Of a DNA stretch of 64,000 nt, positions 26,205 through 34,280 are shown piece after piece. The translations under genes and the position numbers were made by a program. Each line of letters opens with the position of its first letter. Within the stretch, counting starts at the first letter, position 1. Location of the stretch: contig CANQEH010000005.1 in NCBI GenBank assembly GCA_947594835.1, forward strand, positions 1-64,000, read 5' to 3'. This DNA is from an uncultured Acetatifactor sp. Lineage in GTDB: Bacteria; Bacillota; Clostridia; Lachnospirales; Lachnospiraceae. The notes below the pieces were generated by a model. That model ran no database searches. It saw only the letters and a program-made list of their open reading frames with translations, and was not told the DNA's origin.

Positions 26205-28975
26205 CAGAAAAACTGGCACTTTCAGATGATATTCTGATGAAAATAGAAAAGCCGGAGCGCTACATCGGCGGCGAGGTCAACACGGTGGTCAAGGATGCAG
26301 GGCGCGTGAAGGTGCGCTTTGCCATGTGTTTCCCGGACGTGTATGAGATCGGGATGTCCCATCTTGGAATCCAGATCCTGTATCACATGATCAACGAGAT
26401 GGAGGACGTCTGGTGCGAGCGGGTCTATTCCCCCTGGCTTGACTTGGACGCCGTCATGCGGGCCGAAAAAATTCCCCTGTTTGCCCTGGAGTCCCAGGAT
26501 CCCGTCAGGGATTTTGATTTTCTGGGCATCACCATCCAATACGAAATGTGTTACACCAATATCCTGCAGATTCTGGATCTGGCCGGGATCCCGCTTCTTG
26601 CCGCAGACCGGGGGGAGGATGTGCCCATCGTCATCGGCGGCGGCCCCTGCACTTACAACCCGGAACCTCTGGCGGACTTTTTTGACCTGTTTTATATCGG
26701 GGAGGGGGAGACCCAGTACCGGGCGCTCTTTACCCTGTATGAGAGCTGCAGGGAGGAAGGGGCCGGACGGGTGGAATTTCTGCGGCGGGCGGCGAAGCTG
26801 CCGGGGATTTACGTCCCCCGGTTTTATGAGGCTTCCTATCACCCGGACGGCACGCTGAAAAGCTTTGCGCCCACGGAAGAAGGCATCCCTCCTGTGATCC
26901 GCAAGGAGATCGTGAGGGAGATGTCCCCGGCGTTTTATCCCGTGAAGCCCATTGTGCCGTTTATCAAGATCACCCAGGACAGAGTCGTGCTGGAGATCCA
27001 GCGGGGCTGTATCCGGGGCTGCAGATTCTGCCAGGCGGGACAAGTCTACCGGCCGGTGCGGGAGCGGGACGTGGAGGTCTTGAAGAAATATGCGGTGGAG
27101 TTGTTAAAAAATACGGGGCAGGAGGAAATTTCCTTAAGCTCCCTAAGCTCCAGCGATTATTCTGGCCTGCCGGAGCTGGTGGATTTTTTGATCGAGGAGT
27201 GTTCCAGACAGCACACCAATATCTCCCTGCCCTCCCTGCGCATCGACGCCTTTTCCCTGGATGTGATGCAGAAGGTTCAGGACGTGAAAAAGTCAAGCCT
27301 CACCTTTGCGCCGGAGGCGGGGAGCCAGAGGCTGCGGGACGTGATCAACAAGGGACTGACGGAGGAGGCCATCTTAAACGGCGCAGCCCTTGCCTTTGCA
27401 GGCGGATGGAACAGGGTGAAGCTTTATTTTATGCTGGGTCTGCCCACAGAGACGGAGGAGGATATCCGGGGCATTGCGGAGCTTGCAAATAAGATTGCGG
27501 CAGTCTATTACGATACGGTTCCGAAGGAAAAGCGTCAGGGCGGCAGGGTACAGATCGTAGCCAGCACTTCCTTCTTTGTGCCCAAGCCCTTTACCCCTTT
27601 CCAGTGGGCGGCCCAGTGCACCAGCCGTGAATTTCTGGAAAAGGCGTATCAGACCAGGACGGCCATCGGGGAACAGCTCAATCAGAAGAGCATCAAGTAC
27701 AACTGGCACGAGGCGGACGCCAGCGTGATGGAAGGGGTGCTTGCCAGAGGAGACAGAAGGCTGGGGGAGGTCATCCGCCGGGTTTACGAAAAGGGCAGCT
27801 TTTACGAGGCCTGGGGAGAGTATTACAAACACGACAGATGGCTGGAGACCATGGAGGAGTGCGGTCTGTCTCCCGATTTTTATGCCTTCAGGGAGCGGCC
27901 TGGGGAGGAGCTTCTGCCCTGGGACTTTATTGACTGCGGCGTCACCAAGGATTTTCTGCTGCGGGAGTGGGAGAAGGCAAAACAGGCACAGCCCTCCGAA
28001 AACTGTAAGCGCTCATGCCAGGGCTGCGGCGCCGCCGGGTTTGGCTGCGGCGTCTGCACAGAGAAGAGACAGGAGCCTGCAGAAGGCGGGACAGGAAACG
28101 GTATCGGAGAAAGCGCCGTTGGAGAAAGCTTCAACGGAGGAAACGTCGCTCCAGACAGCGCTTCCCCGGCTTCTGGCGGCACCACCCCGGAGACGGCAAA
28201 AGAGGGCGCAGGGGAAGGCGTGCATGAGAGCGTGAAGGTGCGGGTGAAATTCAAAAAATACGGCCCCTTACGCTTTATCGGGCATCTGGACGTGATGCGG
28301 TTCTTCCAGAAAGCCATCCGCCGGGCGGGCATCGACGTGACGTATACCGCAGGCTTTTCCCCCCATCAGGTCATGTCCTTTGCGTCGCCGCTGGGCGTGG
28401 GACTGGAAAGTAACGGCGAGTATATGGATATCCAGGTAAATGCCCTGCCCGTGGACGAGGATGGGGCCCCTTCCTGTGCTGCTTTGGCCAGGAATCTTTC
28501 CCGTGCCAGCGTGGAGGGGCTGGATGTGGTCTTTGCGGGGATTCTGCCCAGACAGTCCCAAAACGCCATGGCAAGCGTTGCGGCGGCGTCTTACACCGTG
28601 CGGTTTGGGTCTGGCAGGGAGCCTGCGCTGGCCCGGTCCGGGGAGATGGAAGCAGCCCTGAAATCGTTTCTGGCCAGGGAGGAAATCTGGGTGACGAAGA
28701 AGGGAAAGCGCGGGGAGCGGAGGGTGGACATCCGGCCCGGCATCTTTGAGATGACCTGGCAGGGGGATTCCTTTTTCCTTCTGCTGGACGCTTCCAGCGG
28801 GGGCAATATAAAGCCTGTTCAGGTGATCGAGGCGCTTCTTACAGAGCAGGGGCAGTCCCTGGGAGAGAATGCCCTGCGGATCACCAGGGAGGAATTGTAC
28901 GTCAGAGAAAAGACACAGGAGGGAGAAGCTTTGCTGCCATTGGATCAGATGTGTCTGGAAGGAGCGGCGTTATGA
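26201..28975 (+). CDS. Fused B12-binding-type radical SAM protein and DUF2344 (TIGR03960-TIGR03936)
   Basis: A 924-residue protein. The N-terminal region (to about 230) is a cobalamin-binding-like domain (CFPDVYEIGMSHLGIQILY; IVIGGGPCTYNPEP). The radical SAM core has CX3CX2C at about 270, 274 and 277 (GCIRGCRFC). A cysteine cluster CKRSCQGCGAAGFGCGVC lies at about 602-619. After a poorly conserved Gly/Ser/Glu-rich linker of about 55 residues comes a DUF2344 domain (VKFKKYGPLRFIGHLDVMRFF). In many Firmicutes these are two adjacent genes before rng; here they are one. The substrate is unknown, and an RNA-modification role is suggested only by the coupling to RNase G. ATGA overlaps join it to both neighbours. 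Confidence 0.9.
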   Translation: MTEKLALSDDILMKIEKPERYIGGEVNTVVKDAGRVKVRFAMCFPDVYEIGMSHLGIQILYHMINEMEDVWCERVYSPWLDLDAVMRAEKIPLFALESQDPVRDFDFLGITIQYEMCYTNILQILDLAGIPLLAADRGEDVPIVIGGGPCTYNPEPLADFFDLFYIGEGETQYRALFTLYESCREEGAGRVEFLRRAAKLPGIYVPRFYEASYHPDGTLKSFAPTEEGIPPVIRKEIVREMSPAFYPVKPIVPFIKITQDRVVLEIQRGCIRGCRFCQAGQVYRPVRERDVEVLKKYAVELLKNTGQEEISLSSLSSSDYSGLPELVDFLIEECSRQHTNISLPSLRIDAFSLDVMQKVQDVKKSSLTFAPEAGSQRLRDVINKGLTEEAILNGAALAFAGGWNRVKLYFMLGLPTETEEDIRGIAELANKIAAVYYDTVPKEKRQGGRVQIVASTSFFVPKPFTPFQWAAQCTSREFLEKAYQTRTAIGEQLNQKSIKYNWHEADASVMEGVLARGDRRLGEVIRRVYEKGSFYEAWGEYYKHDRWLETMEECGLSPDFYAFRERPGEELLPWDFIDCGVTKDFLLREWEKAKQAQPSENCKRSCQGCGAAGFGCGVCTEKRQEPAEGGTGNGIGESAVGESFNGGNVAPDSASPASGGTTPETAKEGAGEGVHESVKVRVKFKKYGPLRFIGHLDVMRFFQKAIRRAGIDVTYTAGFSPHQVMSFASPLGVGLESNGEYMDIQVNALPVDEDGAPSCAALARNLSRASVEGLDVVFAGILPRQSQNAMASVAAASYTVRFGSGREPALARSGEMEAALKSFLAREEIWVTKKGKRGERRVDIRPGIFEMTWQGDSFFLLLDASSGGNIKPVQVIEALLTEQGQSLGENALRITREELYVREKTQEGEALLPLDQMCLEGAAL

Positions 28976-30327
28976 GCCGCAGCATACCGGCCAAGCACTC
29001 GGTGACAGTCACGGAAAACGAGAGAGGGCTGTTGGAGACGGAGGGCGGAAAGCTGGTATTTACGGAATACCGGGGCAGGCAGTGCGCCCTGCTCCTCAGA
29101 GGGGGACGGCTCATCGCCGCCAGCTTTTTTGACCACGAAAAGGGCAGTATGATTGGCGCGGTCTACATCGGGAAAGTCAAGAATATTGCCAAAAACATTG
29201 ACGCCTGCTTTGTAGAGATCGGGGAGGGGGAGATCTGTTTCCTGCCCCTCAAAAAGGCGGCGGCTCCTTTTTTGACCAACCGCAGATTTGACGGGCGGCT
29301 GCTTGCGGGGGACGAACTGCTGGTGCAGGTGGAGCGGGATGCCCAGAAGAACAAGCAGGCGTCCGTCACTGCCAATATCTCCTTATCCAACGATTATTTT
29401 GCCATTGTGCTGGGCTCCCCCCGGATGGGGTTTTCCGCAAAGCTGACGAAGGAGCAGAAGGAAGCCGCCGTGGACTTTCTGGAGCGCAATGCCTTTCTGG
29501 AGGATGGCATCTTAAGCCGGGATCCACAAAGGCTTCTGCCACAGGCGGCCCGGGAGGGATTTGGCGCGGCTCTGGGGAAAGAGGCCCTTGAGGGTCTTCC
29601 GCCCATGGGGTTAATTGTGCGGACCCGGTTCGGGGAACTGGCAGGACAGGAGGAAATGCTGGAGCATTTTTACGGGCTGACCGAAGAATTTTTCCGCATG
29701 GTGCGGGACGGCAGGACAAGGCAGTGCTTTCAGTGCCTGCGCAGCGCACCCCCTGCGTGGGAGGCGGCGGTTCAGGGGATGGCTTCCCCCGGGGAGTACG
29801 GGGAGATTGTCACGGACAGGGAGGAACTCTATGAATCCCTCTCCGCCTATTGCGCGGCCCATATGCCAGAAAAGCACCTTCGGTTTTACAGCGAGCAGGG
29901 ACTTCCCCTTTACAGCCTCTATGCGCTGGAGAGCAAGATGGAGACTGCCCTGCGCCCCAAAGTATGGCTCAAGAGCGGCGGGTATCTGGTCATCGAGGTG
30001 ACGGAGGCTTTGACGGTCATCGACGTAAACTCCGGCAAATACGAGACAGGAAAGGACGCCGGGGAGGCCATACGGCGCTTAAACCATGAGGCGGCAGAGG
30101 AGATCGCCCTGCAGCTTCGCCTTCGGAATCTCTCCGGCATTATTCTGGTGGACTTTGTGAATATGGAGGGGAAGGAGAATGGGCAGGCGCTCTTAGAGCA
30201 TTTGCGGTTTCTGGTGCGCCATGACAGGGTGAAGACCACCGTGGTGGACATGACGCCGTTGGGACTTGTGGAGATCACCAGGAAAAAACAGCGGTCGTCG
30301 CTGGCAGAACAGTTTAAAGAGGGATGA
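28972..30327 (+). CDS. rng: Ribonuclease G/E family endoribonuclease
   Basis: A 451-residue RNase G. An S1-type RNA-binding region (about residues 45-125, IGAVYIGKVKNIAKNIDACFVEIG) is followed by the catalytic domain. The metal-binding Asp residues are in VIDVNSGK (about 351) and ILVDFVNM (about 394), 43 residues apart as in RNase E. The enzyme cleaves single-stranded AU-rich RNA in mRNA turnover and rRNA processing. ATG 28972 follows GGAAGGAG and overlaps the preceding stop as ATGA. The usual downstream rplU-rpmA genes are not present; a Nudix gene follows six bases later. Confidence 0.93.
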   Translation: MSRSIPAKHSVTVTENERGLLETEGGKLVFTEYRGRQCALLLRGGRLIAASFFDHEKGSMIGAVYIGKVKNIAKNIDACFVEIGEGEICFLPLKKAAAPFLTNRRFDGRLLAGDELLVQVERDAQKNKQASVTANISLSNDYFAIVLGSPRMGFSAKLTKEQKEAAVDFLERNAFLEDGILSRDPQRLLPQAAREGFGAALGKEALEGLPPMGLIVRTRFGELAGQEEMLEHFYGLTEEFFRMVRDGRTRQCFQCLRSAPPAWEAAVQGMASPGEYGEIVTDREELYESLSAYCAAHMPEKHLRFYSEQGLPLYSLYALESKMETALRPKVWLKSGGYLVIEVTEALTVIDVNSGKYETGKDAGEAIRRLNHEAAEEIALQLRLRNLSGIILVDFVNMEGKENGQALLEHLRFLVRHDRVKTTVVDMTPLGLVEITRKKQRSSLAEQFKEG

Positions 30328-30333
30328 GATTCC

Positions 30334-30888
30334 ATGAAATTGCTGCGGATTGAAAAAGTACGGGAAGGAAAATACTTAAAGAACTATGAACTCACCTATG
30401 AAAACAAGCAGGGCAGGGAGAAGGTCTATGAGATGGTGAGTTACCGCAGCCTGTCCGGGCCGGAGGATCTGGGCAGGCACCCAAGCGGCGTGTCCATTGT
30501 GGCCACCTGTGGGGGGAAGCTCTTGCTCCTGCATGAATTCCGCATGGGTGCAAACCGCTTCATTTACAATCTCTGCGCCGGGATGCTGGAGCCGGGGGAG
30601 ACGCTGGAAGCGTGCATCGCGCGGGAGCTCTACGAGGAGACGGGGCTTTCTGTGAAACGGATCAAAAAGATTCTGCCTCCCGCCTATGCGGCGGTGGCGC
30701 TCTCGGATATCACCAACCAGCTTGCCTTTGTGGAGGTGGAGGGCGAGATCGCGGATCATACCTCCGGGAACGAGCAGATCGAGCCGGGGCTCTACACCAG
30801 GGAACAGGTGCAGGCTTTGCTGGAGACGGAGCCCTTCAGCTCCAGGGCGCAGATTGCGGCCTATCTGTTCTGTGTGGAGAAAGAGTAG
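30334..30888 (+). CDS. Nudix hydrolase (ADP-ribose pyrophosphatase-like)
   Basis: A 184-residue protein with a complete Nudix box GX5EX7REUXEEXGU, seen as GMLEPGETLEACIARELYEETGL (about residues 88-110). The proline/alanine-containing loop after it (PPAYAAVALSDI) resembles ADP-ribose pyrophosphatases, which split ADP-ribose or related nucleoside diphosphate sugars. Substrate is not certain. It is the last gene of the run starting at moxR and ends 14 bases before the tandem repeat array. Confidence 0.88.
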   Translation: MKLLRIEKVREGKYLKNYELTYENKQGREKVYEMVSYRSLSGPEDLGRHPSGVSIVATCGGKLLLLHEFRMGANRFIYNLCAGMLEPGETLEACIARELYEETGLSVKRIKKILPPAYAAVALSDITNQLAFVEVEGEIADHTSGNEQIEPGLYTREQVQALLETEPFSSRAQIAAYLFCVEKE

Positions 30889-30902
30889 GGATAGTGAGTG
30901 GT

Positions 30903-31040
30903 CCGGCGCTGCCAGGGGGCTTTTCGCAGGCCGTAAAGCAGCGTTGGCACTTGGCGAGGTACTTTCGAGCCTGGTGCCGCTACGCTGTGCGTCGAGCGAA
31001 AGCACGCCTGTGAAAAGTCCTTTGCAGTAACGGATACCTC
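30903..31040. repeat. Tandem palindromic element, unit A
   Basis: First of three direct repeats of about 137 bases. It carries the left outer arm (from 30903) and the shared core (GTAAAGCAGCG, GCGAGGTACTTTCGAGC, CGTCGAGCGAAAG), but its right end does not pair back to its own left arm over the full length. The segment GCCTGTGAAAAG near its right end is complementary to CTTTTCACAGGC in unit B. Confidence 0.88.
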
Positions 31041-31176
31041 CCGGCGCTGCCAGGGGGCTTTTCACAGGCCGTAAAGCAGCGTTGGCACTTGGCGAGGTAC
31101 TTTCGAGCCTAGTGCCGCTACGCTGCGCGTCGAGCGAAAGCGCACCTGTAAAAACCTTTGCAGTAACGGATACCTC
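31041..31176. repeat. Tandem palindromic element, unit B
   Basis: Second unit, starting with the same bases as units A and C and nearly identical through the core. The right end (CACCTGTAAAAACC) is a decayed relative of unit A's right end. A shared linker, TTTGCAGTAACGGATACCTC, joins A to B and B to C. Confidence 0.88.
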
Positions 31177-31308
31177 CCGGCGCTGCCAGGGGGCTTTTCG
31201 CAGGCCGTAAAGCAGCGTTGGCACTTGGCGAGGTACTTTCGAGCCTAGTGCCACTACGCTGCGCGTCGAGCGAAAGCGCGCCAGCGAAAAGCCCCCTGGC
31301 AGCGCCGG
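31177..31308. repeat. Tandem palindromic element, unit C (complete, with closing arm)
   Basis: The left arm 31177-31201 is perfectly complementary to the right arm 31284-31308 over 25 bases. Because units A and B begin with the same sequence, the right arm could pair with any of the three left arms. The core stem is GCAGCGT (31212-31218), GGCACT (31220-31225) and GGC (31227-31229), pairing with GCC (31243-31245), AGTGCC (31247-31252) and ACGCTGC (31256-31262). The 51 bases from here to the next gene hold only its ribosome binding site. Confidence 0.9.
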
Positions 31309-31359
31309 GCAGAGTCAGACTGTTACAAGAAATGTAAGGAAAGGGATAGGGAAAGGCAC

Positions 31360-32724
31360 ATGATCAATTTGTTTGAGGTAACACAGACCAATCGGATGAT
31401 CGAGGAGGAAAATCTGGATGTGCGCACCATCACGCTGGGGATCAGTCTTTTGGACTGTATCGACTCGGATCTGGGGCGTCTGCAGGAGAAGATCCACCGC
31501 AAGATCTATGAGGCGGCCAAAGACCTTGTGAAGACGGGAGAGGCAATCTCCAGGGAGTTTGGCATTCCCATCGTCAACAAGCGCATCTCCGTGACGCCCA
31601 TCGCCCTGGCGGCGGGGGCCGCCTGCAAAAGCCGGGAGGATTTTGTGGCGGTGGCAAAGACGCTGGATCTTGTGGCGAAAGAGGTGGGGGTAAACTTTAT
31701 CGGCGGCTACTCTGCGCTGGTGAACAAGGGGATGACGGAGGCTGACCGCCTTTTAATCTGTTCCATTCCCCAGGCCCTGGCACAGACGGAGCGGGTGTGC
31801 AGCTCCGTGAACCTGGGCTCCACCAGGACGGGCATCAATATGGACGGGGTCAGGCTGATGGGAGAGATCATCAAGGAGACGGCGCGGGAGACGAAGGAAC
31901 AGGATTCCCTGGGCTGTGCCAAGCTGGTGGTGTTCTGCAATGCGCCCGACGACAACCCGTTCATGGCGGGGGCGTTCCACGGGGTGACGGAGGCGGATAA
32001 GGTCATCAATGTGGGTGTCAGCGGCCCGGGGGTGGTCAAGACGGCGATTCAAAAGGTGCGTGGGGAAAATTTCGAAGTGCTCTGTGAAACCATCAAGAAG
32101 ACGGCCTTTCAGGTGACCCGGGTGGGGCAGCTGGTGGCGAAGAAGGCCTCCGAAATGCTGGATGTGCCCTTCGGCATTGTGGATCTGTCCCTGGCGCCCA
32201 CACCGGCGGTGGGGGACAGCGTGGCGGACATCCTCTGCGAGATGGGGCTGGAGCGCGTGGGGGCCCCTGGCACCACGGCGGCGCTGGCCCTGTTAAACGA
32301 CCAGGTGAAAAAGGGGGGCGTGATGGCTTCCTCCTATGTGGGCGGCTTAAGCGGGGCCTTTATCCCTGTCAGCGAGGATCAGGGCATGATCGACGCGGTA
32401 AAGGCCGGAGCGCTGTCCCTGGAAAAGCTGGAGGCCATGACCAGCGTCTGCTCCGTGGGGCTTGACATGATCGCAGTTCCGGGCGACACCACGGCAGCCG
32501 CCATTTCCGGCATCATCGCGGATGAGATGGCCATCGGCATGGTCAACCAGAAAACCACCGCCGTGCGCCTGATCCCGGTGGAGGGGAAAGGCGTGGGAGA
32601 GACGGTGGAATTTGGCGGGCTGCTCGGATATGCGCCTGTCATGCCGGTAAACGGCTTTGCCTGCGACAGGTTTGTCAGCCGGGGCGGCAGAATCCCGGCG
32701 CCCATTCACAGCTTCAAAAATTAG
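31360..32724 (+). CDS. PFL-family protein (UPF0210/DUF711)
   Basis: A 454-residue protein of the family named for distant similarity to pyruvate formate-lyase. Recognisable segments are [29 protein letters not shown], the [20 protein letters not shown] region and the [18 protein letters not shown] ending. No glycyl-radical motif is present, and the biochemical function is unknown. In other Firmicutes it usually follows a small ACT-domain gene, which is missing here. AAAGG precedes ATG 31360. It ends five bases before a convergent gene, and its terminator lies inside that gene. Confidence 0.9.
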   Translation: MINLFEVTQTNRMIEEENLDVRTITLGISLLDCIDSDLGRLQEKIHRKIYEAAKDLVKTGEAISREFGIPIVNKRISVTPIALAAGAACKSREDFVAVAKTLDLVAKEVGVNFIGGYSALVNKGMTEADRLLICSIPQALAQTERVCSSVNLGSTRTGINMDGVRLMGEIIKETARETKEQDSLGCAKLVVFCNAPDDNPFMAGAFHGVTEADKVINVGVSGPGVVKTAIQKVRGENFEVLCETIKKTAFQVTRVGQLVAKKASEMLDVPFGIVDLSLAPTPAVGDSVADILCEMGLERVGAPGTTAALALLNDQVKKGGVMASSYVGGLSGAFIPVSEDQGMIDAVKAGALSLEKLEAMTSVCSVGLDMIAVPGDTTAAAISGIIADEMAIGMVNQKTTAVRLIPVEGKGVGETVEFGGLLGYAPVMPVNGFACDRFVSRGGRIPAPIHSFKN

Positions 32725-32729
32725 AGGGA

Positions 32730-33968
32730 TCAGAGGATCACAAGCGGCGCGGCAATCTCATTTGCCGGCGCCGTTTTTGTCTTATGGGCCTGGACGCCCA
32801 GGTAGAGCTGGCTGATGCGGATATCCTGCTGCAGCATCCTTTGGGCGCTGCCATGGGGCAGGATATACTTTGCATCCGCCATCTTCACCAGAAGGGGCAG
32901 GCACGCCCGGGCCTTGATTTCTTTTAAAAGCGGCGCTGCGTTCCGCCTGAAGCCAAGGACGCGGGCATACGGGGTAAGCCCGGATTTTCTGGCGCGCTCC
33001 ATGTCTTCCTTCCGGATGTTTAACAGGATGTGGAACAGGCTGCGGCTGATGCGGGCGTAAGTCATTTCCCTGGTCTTTAACAGGCCGCAGAAGCTCTCCA
33101 GGCTGCTGTAACGGTTTAACTGCCTGCAGATGCGGGCGGACAATTCCCTGGAGACGTCCAGGTATTCTTCAAAGCCCTGGTCTTTTTCCGCCAGCAGCTT
33201 ATAGTAGACCATGTCGGAAAAATCCTGGCTGCGCACGGGGCCTGTACTTTTCAGCGCCTGGGAAAGCAGACGGGCCGGTTCCGGGGGCAGGTTCCCCGCT
33301 AAAACCTCTTCGCCTGCGCCTGAGTAGAGGGCCTGGCGGATGGCCAGGGCAGAATTGAACGCGCCGTCAGTCGTCTGGTCCAGGTAGCCCGACCCGGTGC
33401 GCCGCAGGGAAAAGGGGATGATGGGGCTTTCCTGCCGCAGGAGGGCTTTTAAGTATTCTATGGCAAGGATATTGTTGGGGGCAGAGAAGACGTCCTTATG
33501 CTCCGCCAGGAAAGGGTAGTTTTCCAGAAGAGCATCCTCTCTTGCGCCGGGGTAGGAGAGGCCGCGCCCCAGGGAGCGCTTTAAGGAGTTAAGATAGCCC
33601 TCCGGCTCCTTCGCCAGAATCCGGGCGACCCGGCCCAGCAGATCCAGATCGCCGTTCTCGCTGCCGAAACACAGGTGGGTGACGACTCCCAGCTTGTCCA
33701 AAAGGGACACCGCCCCGGCGGCAAAATACTCTGCGCTGGCCGTGGCATAGAGCGCGGGAAGTTCAACGACCAGATCCGCCCCGCAGGAGAGGGCCATGTT
33801 GGCCCGGAGGAATTTGTCCGTCAGGGCAGGGGCGCCCCGCTGGACAAAATTCCCGCTCATGACCACAATGGTATAGTCCGCCCCTGTCAGGCGCTTCGAC
33901 TCCGACAGATGGTAGAGGTGCCCGTTGTGGAAGGGGTTGTATTCCGCGACGATCCCATTTACTCTCAT
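32730..33968 (-). CDS. tmcAL: tRNA(Met) cytidine acetate ligase
   Basis: A 412-residue protein of the TmcAL (YlbM) family, which uses ATP and acetate to make N4-acetylcytidine at the wobble position of elongator tRNA-Met. The N-terminal nucleotidyltransferase fold shows GIVAEYNPFHNGH (HIGH-like motif), VMSGNFVQRGAPA and a VVELPALYATASAE segment. The C-terminal helical domain ends the protein. ATG 33968 gives the standard MRVNGIVAEYNPFHNGH start behind GGAAAGGGA. The frame stays open 31 codons further upstream, but that stretch contains the promoter. Divergent from pta and convergent with the PFL-family gene. Confidence 0.93.
   Translation of the reverse strand: MRVNGIVAEYNPFHNGHLYHLSESKRLTGADYTIVVMSGNFVQRGAPALTDKFLRANMALSCGADLVVELPALYATASAEYFAAGAVSLLDKLGVVTHLCFGSENGDLDLLGRVARILAKEPEGYLNSLKRSLGRGLSYPGAREDALLENYPFLAEHKDVFSAPNNILAIEYLKALLRQESPIIPFSLRRTGSGYLDQTTDGAFNSALAIRQALYSGAGEEVLAGNLPPEPARLLSQALKSTGPVRSQDFSDMVYYKLLAEKDQGFEEYLDVSRELSARICRQLNRYSSLESFCGLLKTREMTYARISRSLFHILLNIRKEDMERARKSGLTPYARVLGFRRNAAPLLKEIKARACLPLLVKMADAKYILPHGSAQRMLQQDIRISQLYLGVQAHKTKTAPANEIAAPLVIL
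32744..32778 (+). terminator. Terminator of the PFL-family gene, inside tmcAL coding sequence
   Basis: A GC-rich stem of about ten pairs with one bulge (32744-32754 with 32763-32773) is followed by TTTTT (32774-32778) on the plus strand. It sits 20 bases after the PFL-family stop but within the 3' end of the minus-strand tmcAL. Confidence 0.75.
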
Positions 33969-34021
33969 AACACTTACATCCCTTTCCCGCCGTTTTTTCT
34001 GCGGAAAAATAAACGAAATAA

Positions 34022-34050
34022 CGTATAAAAATATCGACAACAAATGTGAA
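34022..34050 (-). promoter_or_regulatory. Candidate promoter of tmcAL
   Basis: On the minus strand, TTCACA (complement of 34045-34050), a 17-base spacer and TATACG (complement of 34022-34027). Moderate match. Confidence 0.5.
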
Positions 34051-34065
34051 AAAAATAACATAGTG

Positions 34066-34079
34066 TGAAAGCGTTTACA
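34066..34079 (+). promoter_or_regulatory. Consensus cre site (CcpA binding)
   Basis: TGAAAGCGTTTACA fits every position of the cre consensus TGWAARCGYTWNCW. It lies in the divergent region between tmcAL and pta-ackA, about 120 bases before the expected pta start and about 58 before the tmcAL start. In Bacillus, CcpA activates pta and ackA from upstream cre sites. Which promoter is served here is not settled. Confidence 0.8.
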
Positions 34080-34160
34080 CCTTCACAGTCTGTAGGGAAA
34101 ACAGGAAACAAAACGAGAGGGCTTGTATCGGAAAATGTACAATTTAGCGCATATTTTTCC

Positions 34161-34189
34161 TTGTTTCCCATCCATTCATTTAGTATAAT
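34161..34189 (+). promoter_or_regulatory. Promoter of pta-ackA
   Basis: TTGTTT (34161-34166), a 17-base spacer and TATAAT (34184-34189). The leader to ATG 34281 is about 85 bases. The surrounding 34080-34280 is AT-rich with no gene. Confidence 0.75.
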
Positions 34190-34280
34190 ATAAACAACTC
34201 GGTTTGTTAAGCGGATTTTACATAACAACGCCAAGTGCGAACAATAAGGATGCGGGGAAACCGCCGGAAAGGAGATTGGT

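Noticed and set aside
30376-31254. A 292-codon open frame on the minus strand across the Nudix gene and the repeats
   Set aside because: It overlaps a clear Nudix gene, and its sequence is the translation of the tandem repeat units. It has no ribosome binding site or protein motif.
30903-31308. CRISPR-like array
   Set aside because: Units are about 137 bases and adjoin directly, with no unique spacers and no cas genes. The pattern is tandem duplication of a palindromic element.
33969-34061. N-terminal extension of TmcAL with a hydrophobic segment
   Set aside because: It covers the predicted minus-strand promoter, and the family N-terminus is MRVNGIVAEYNPFHNGH at 33968.
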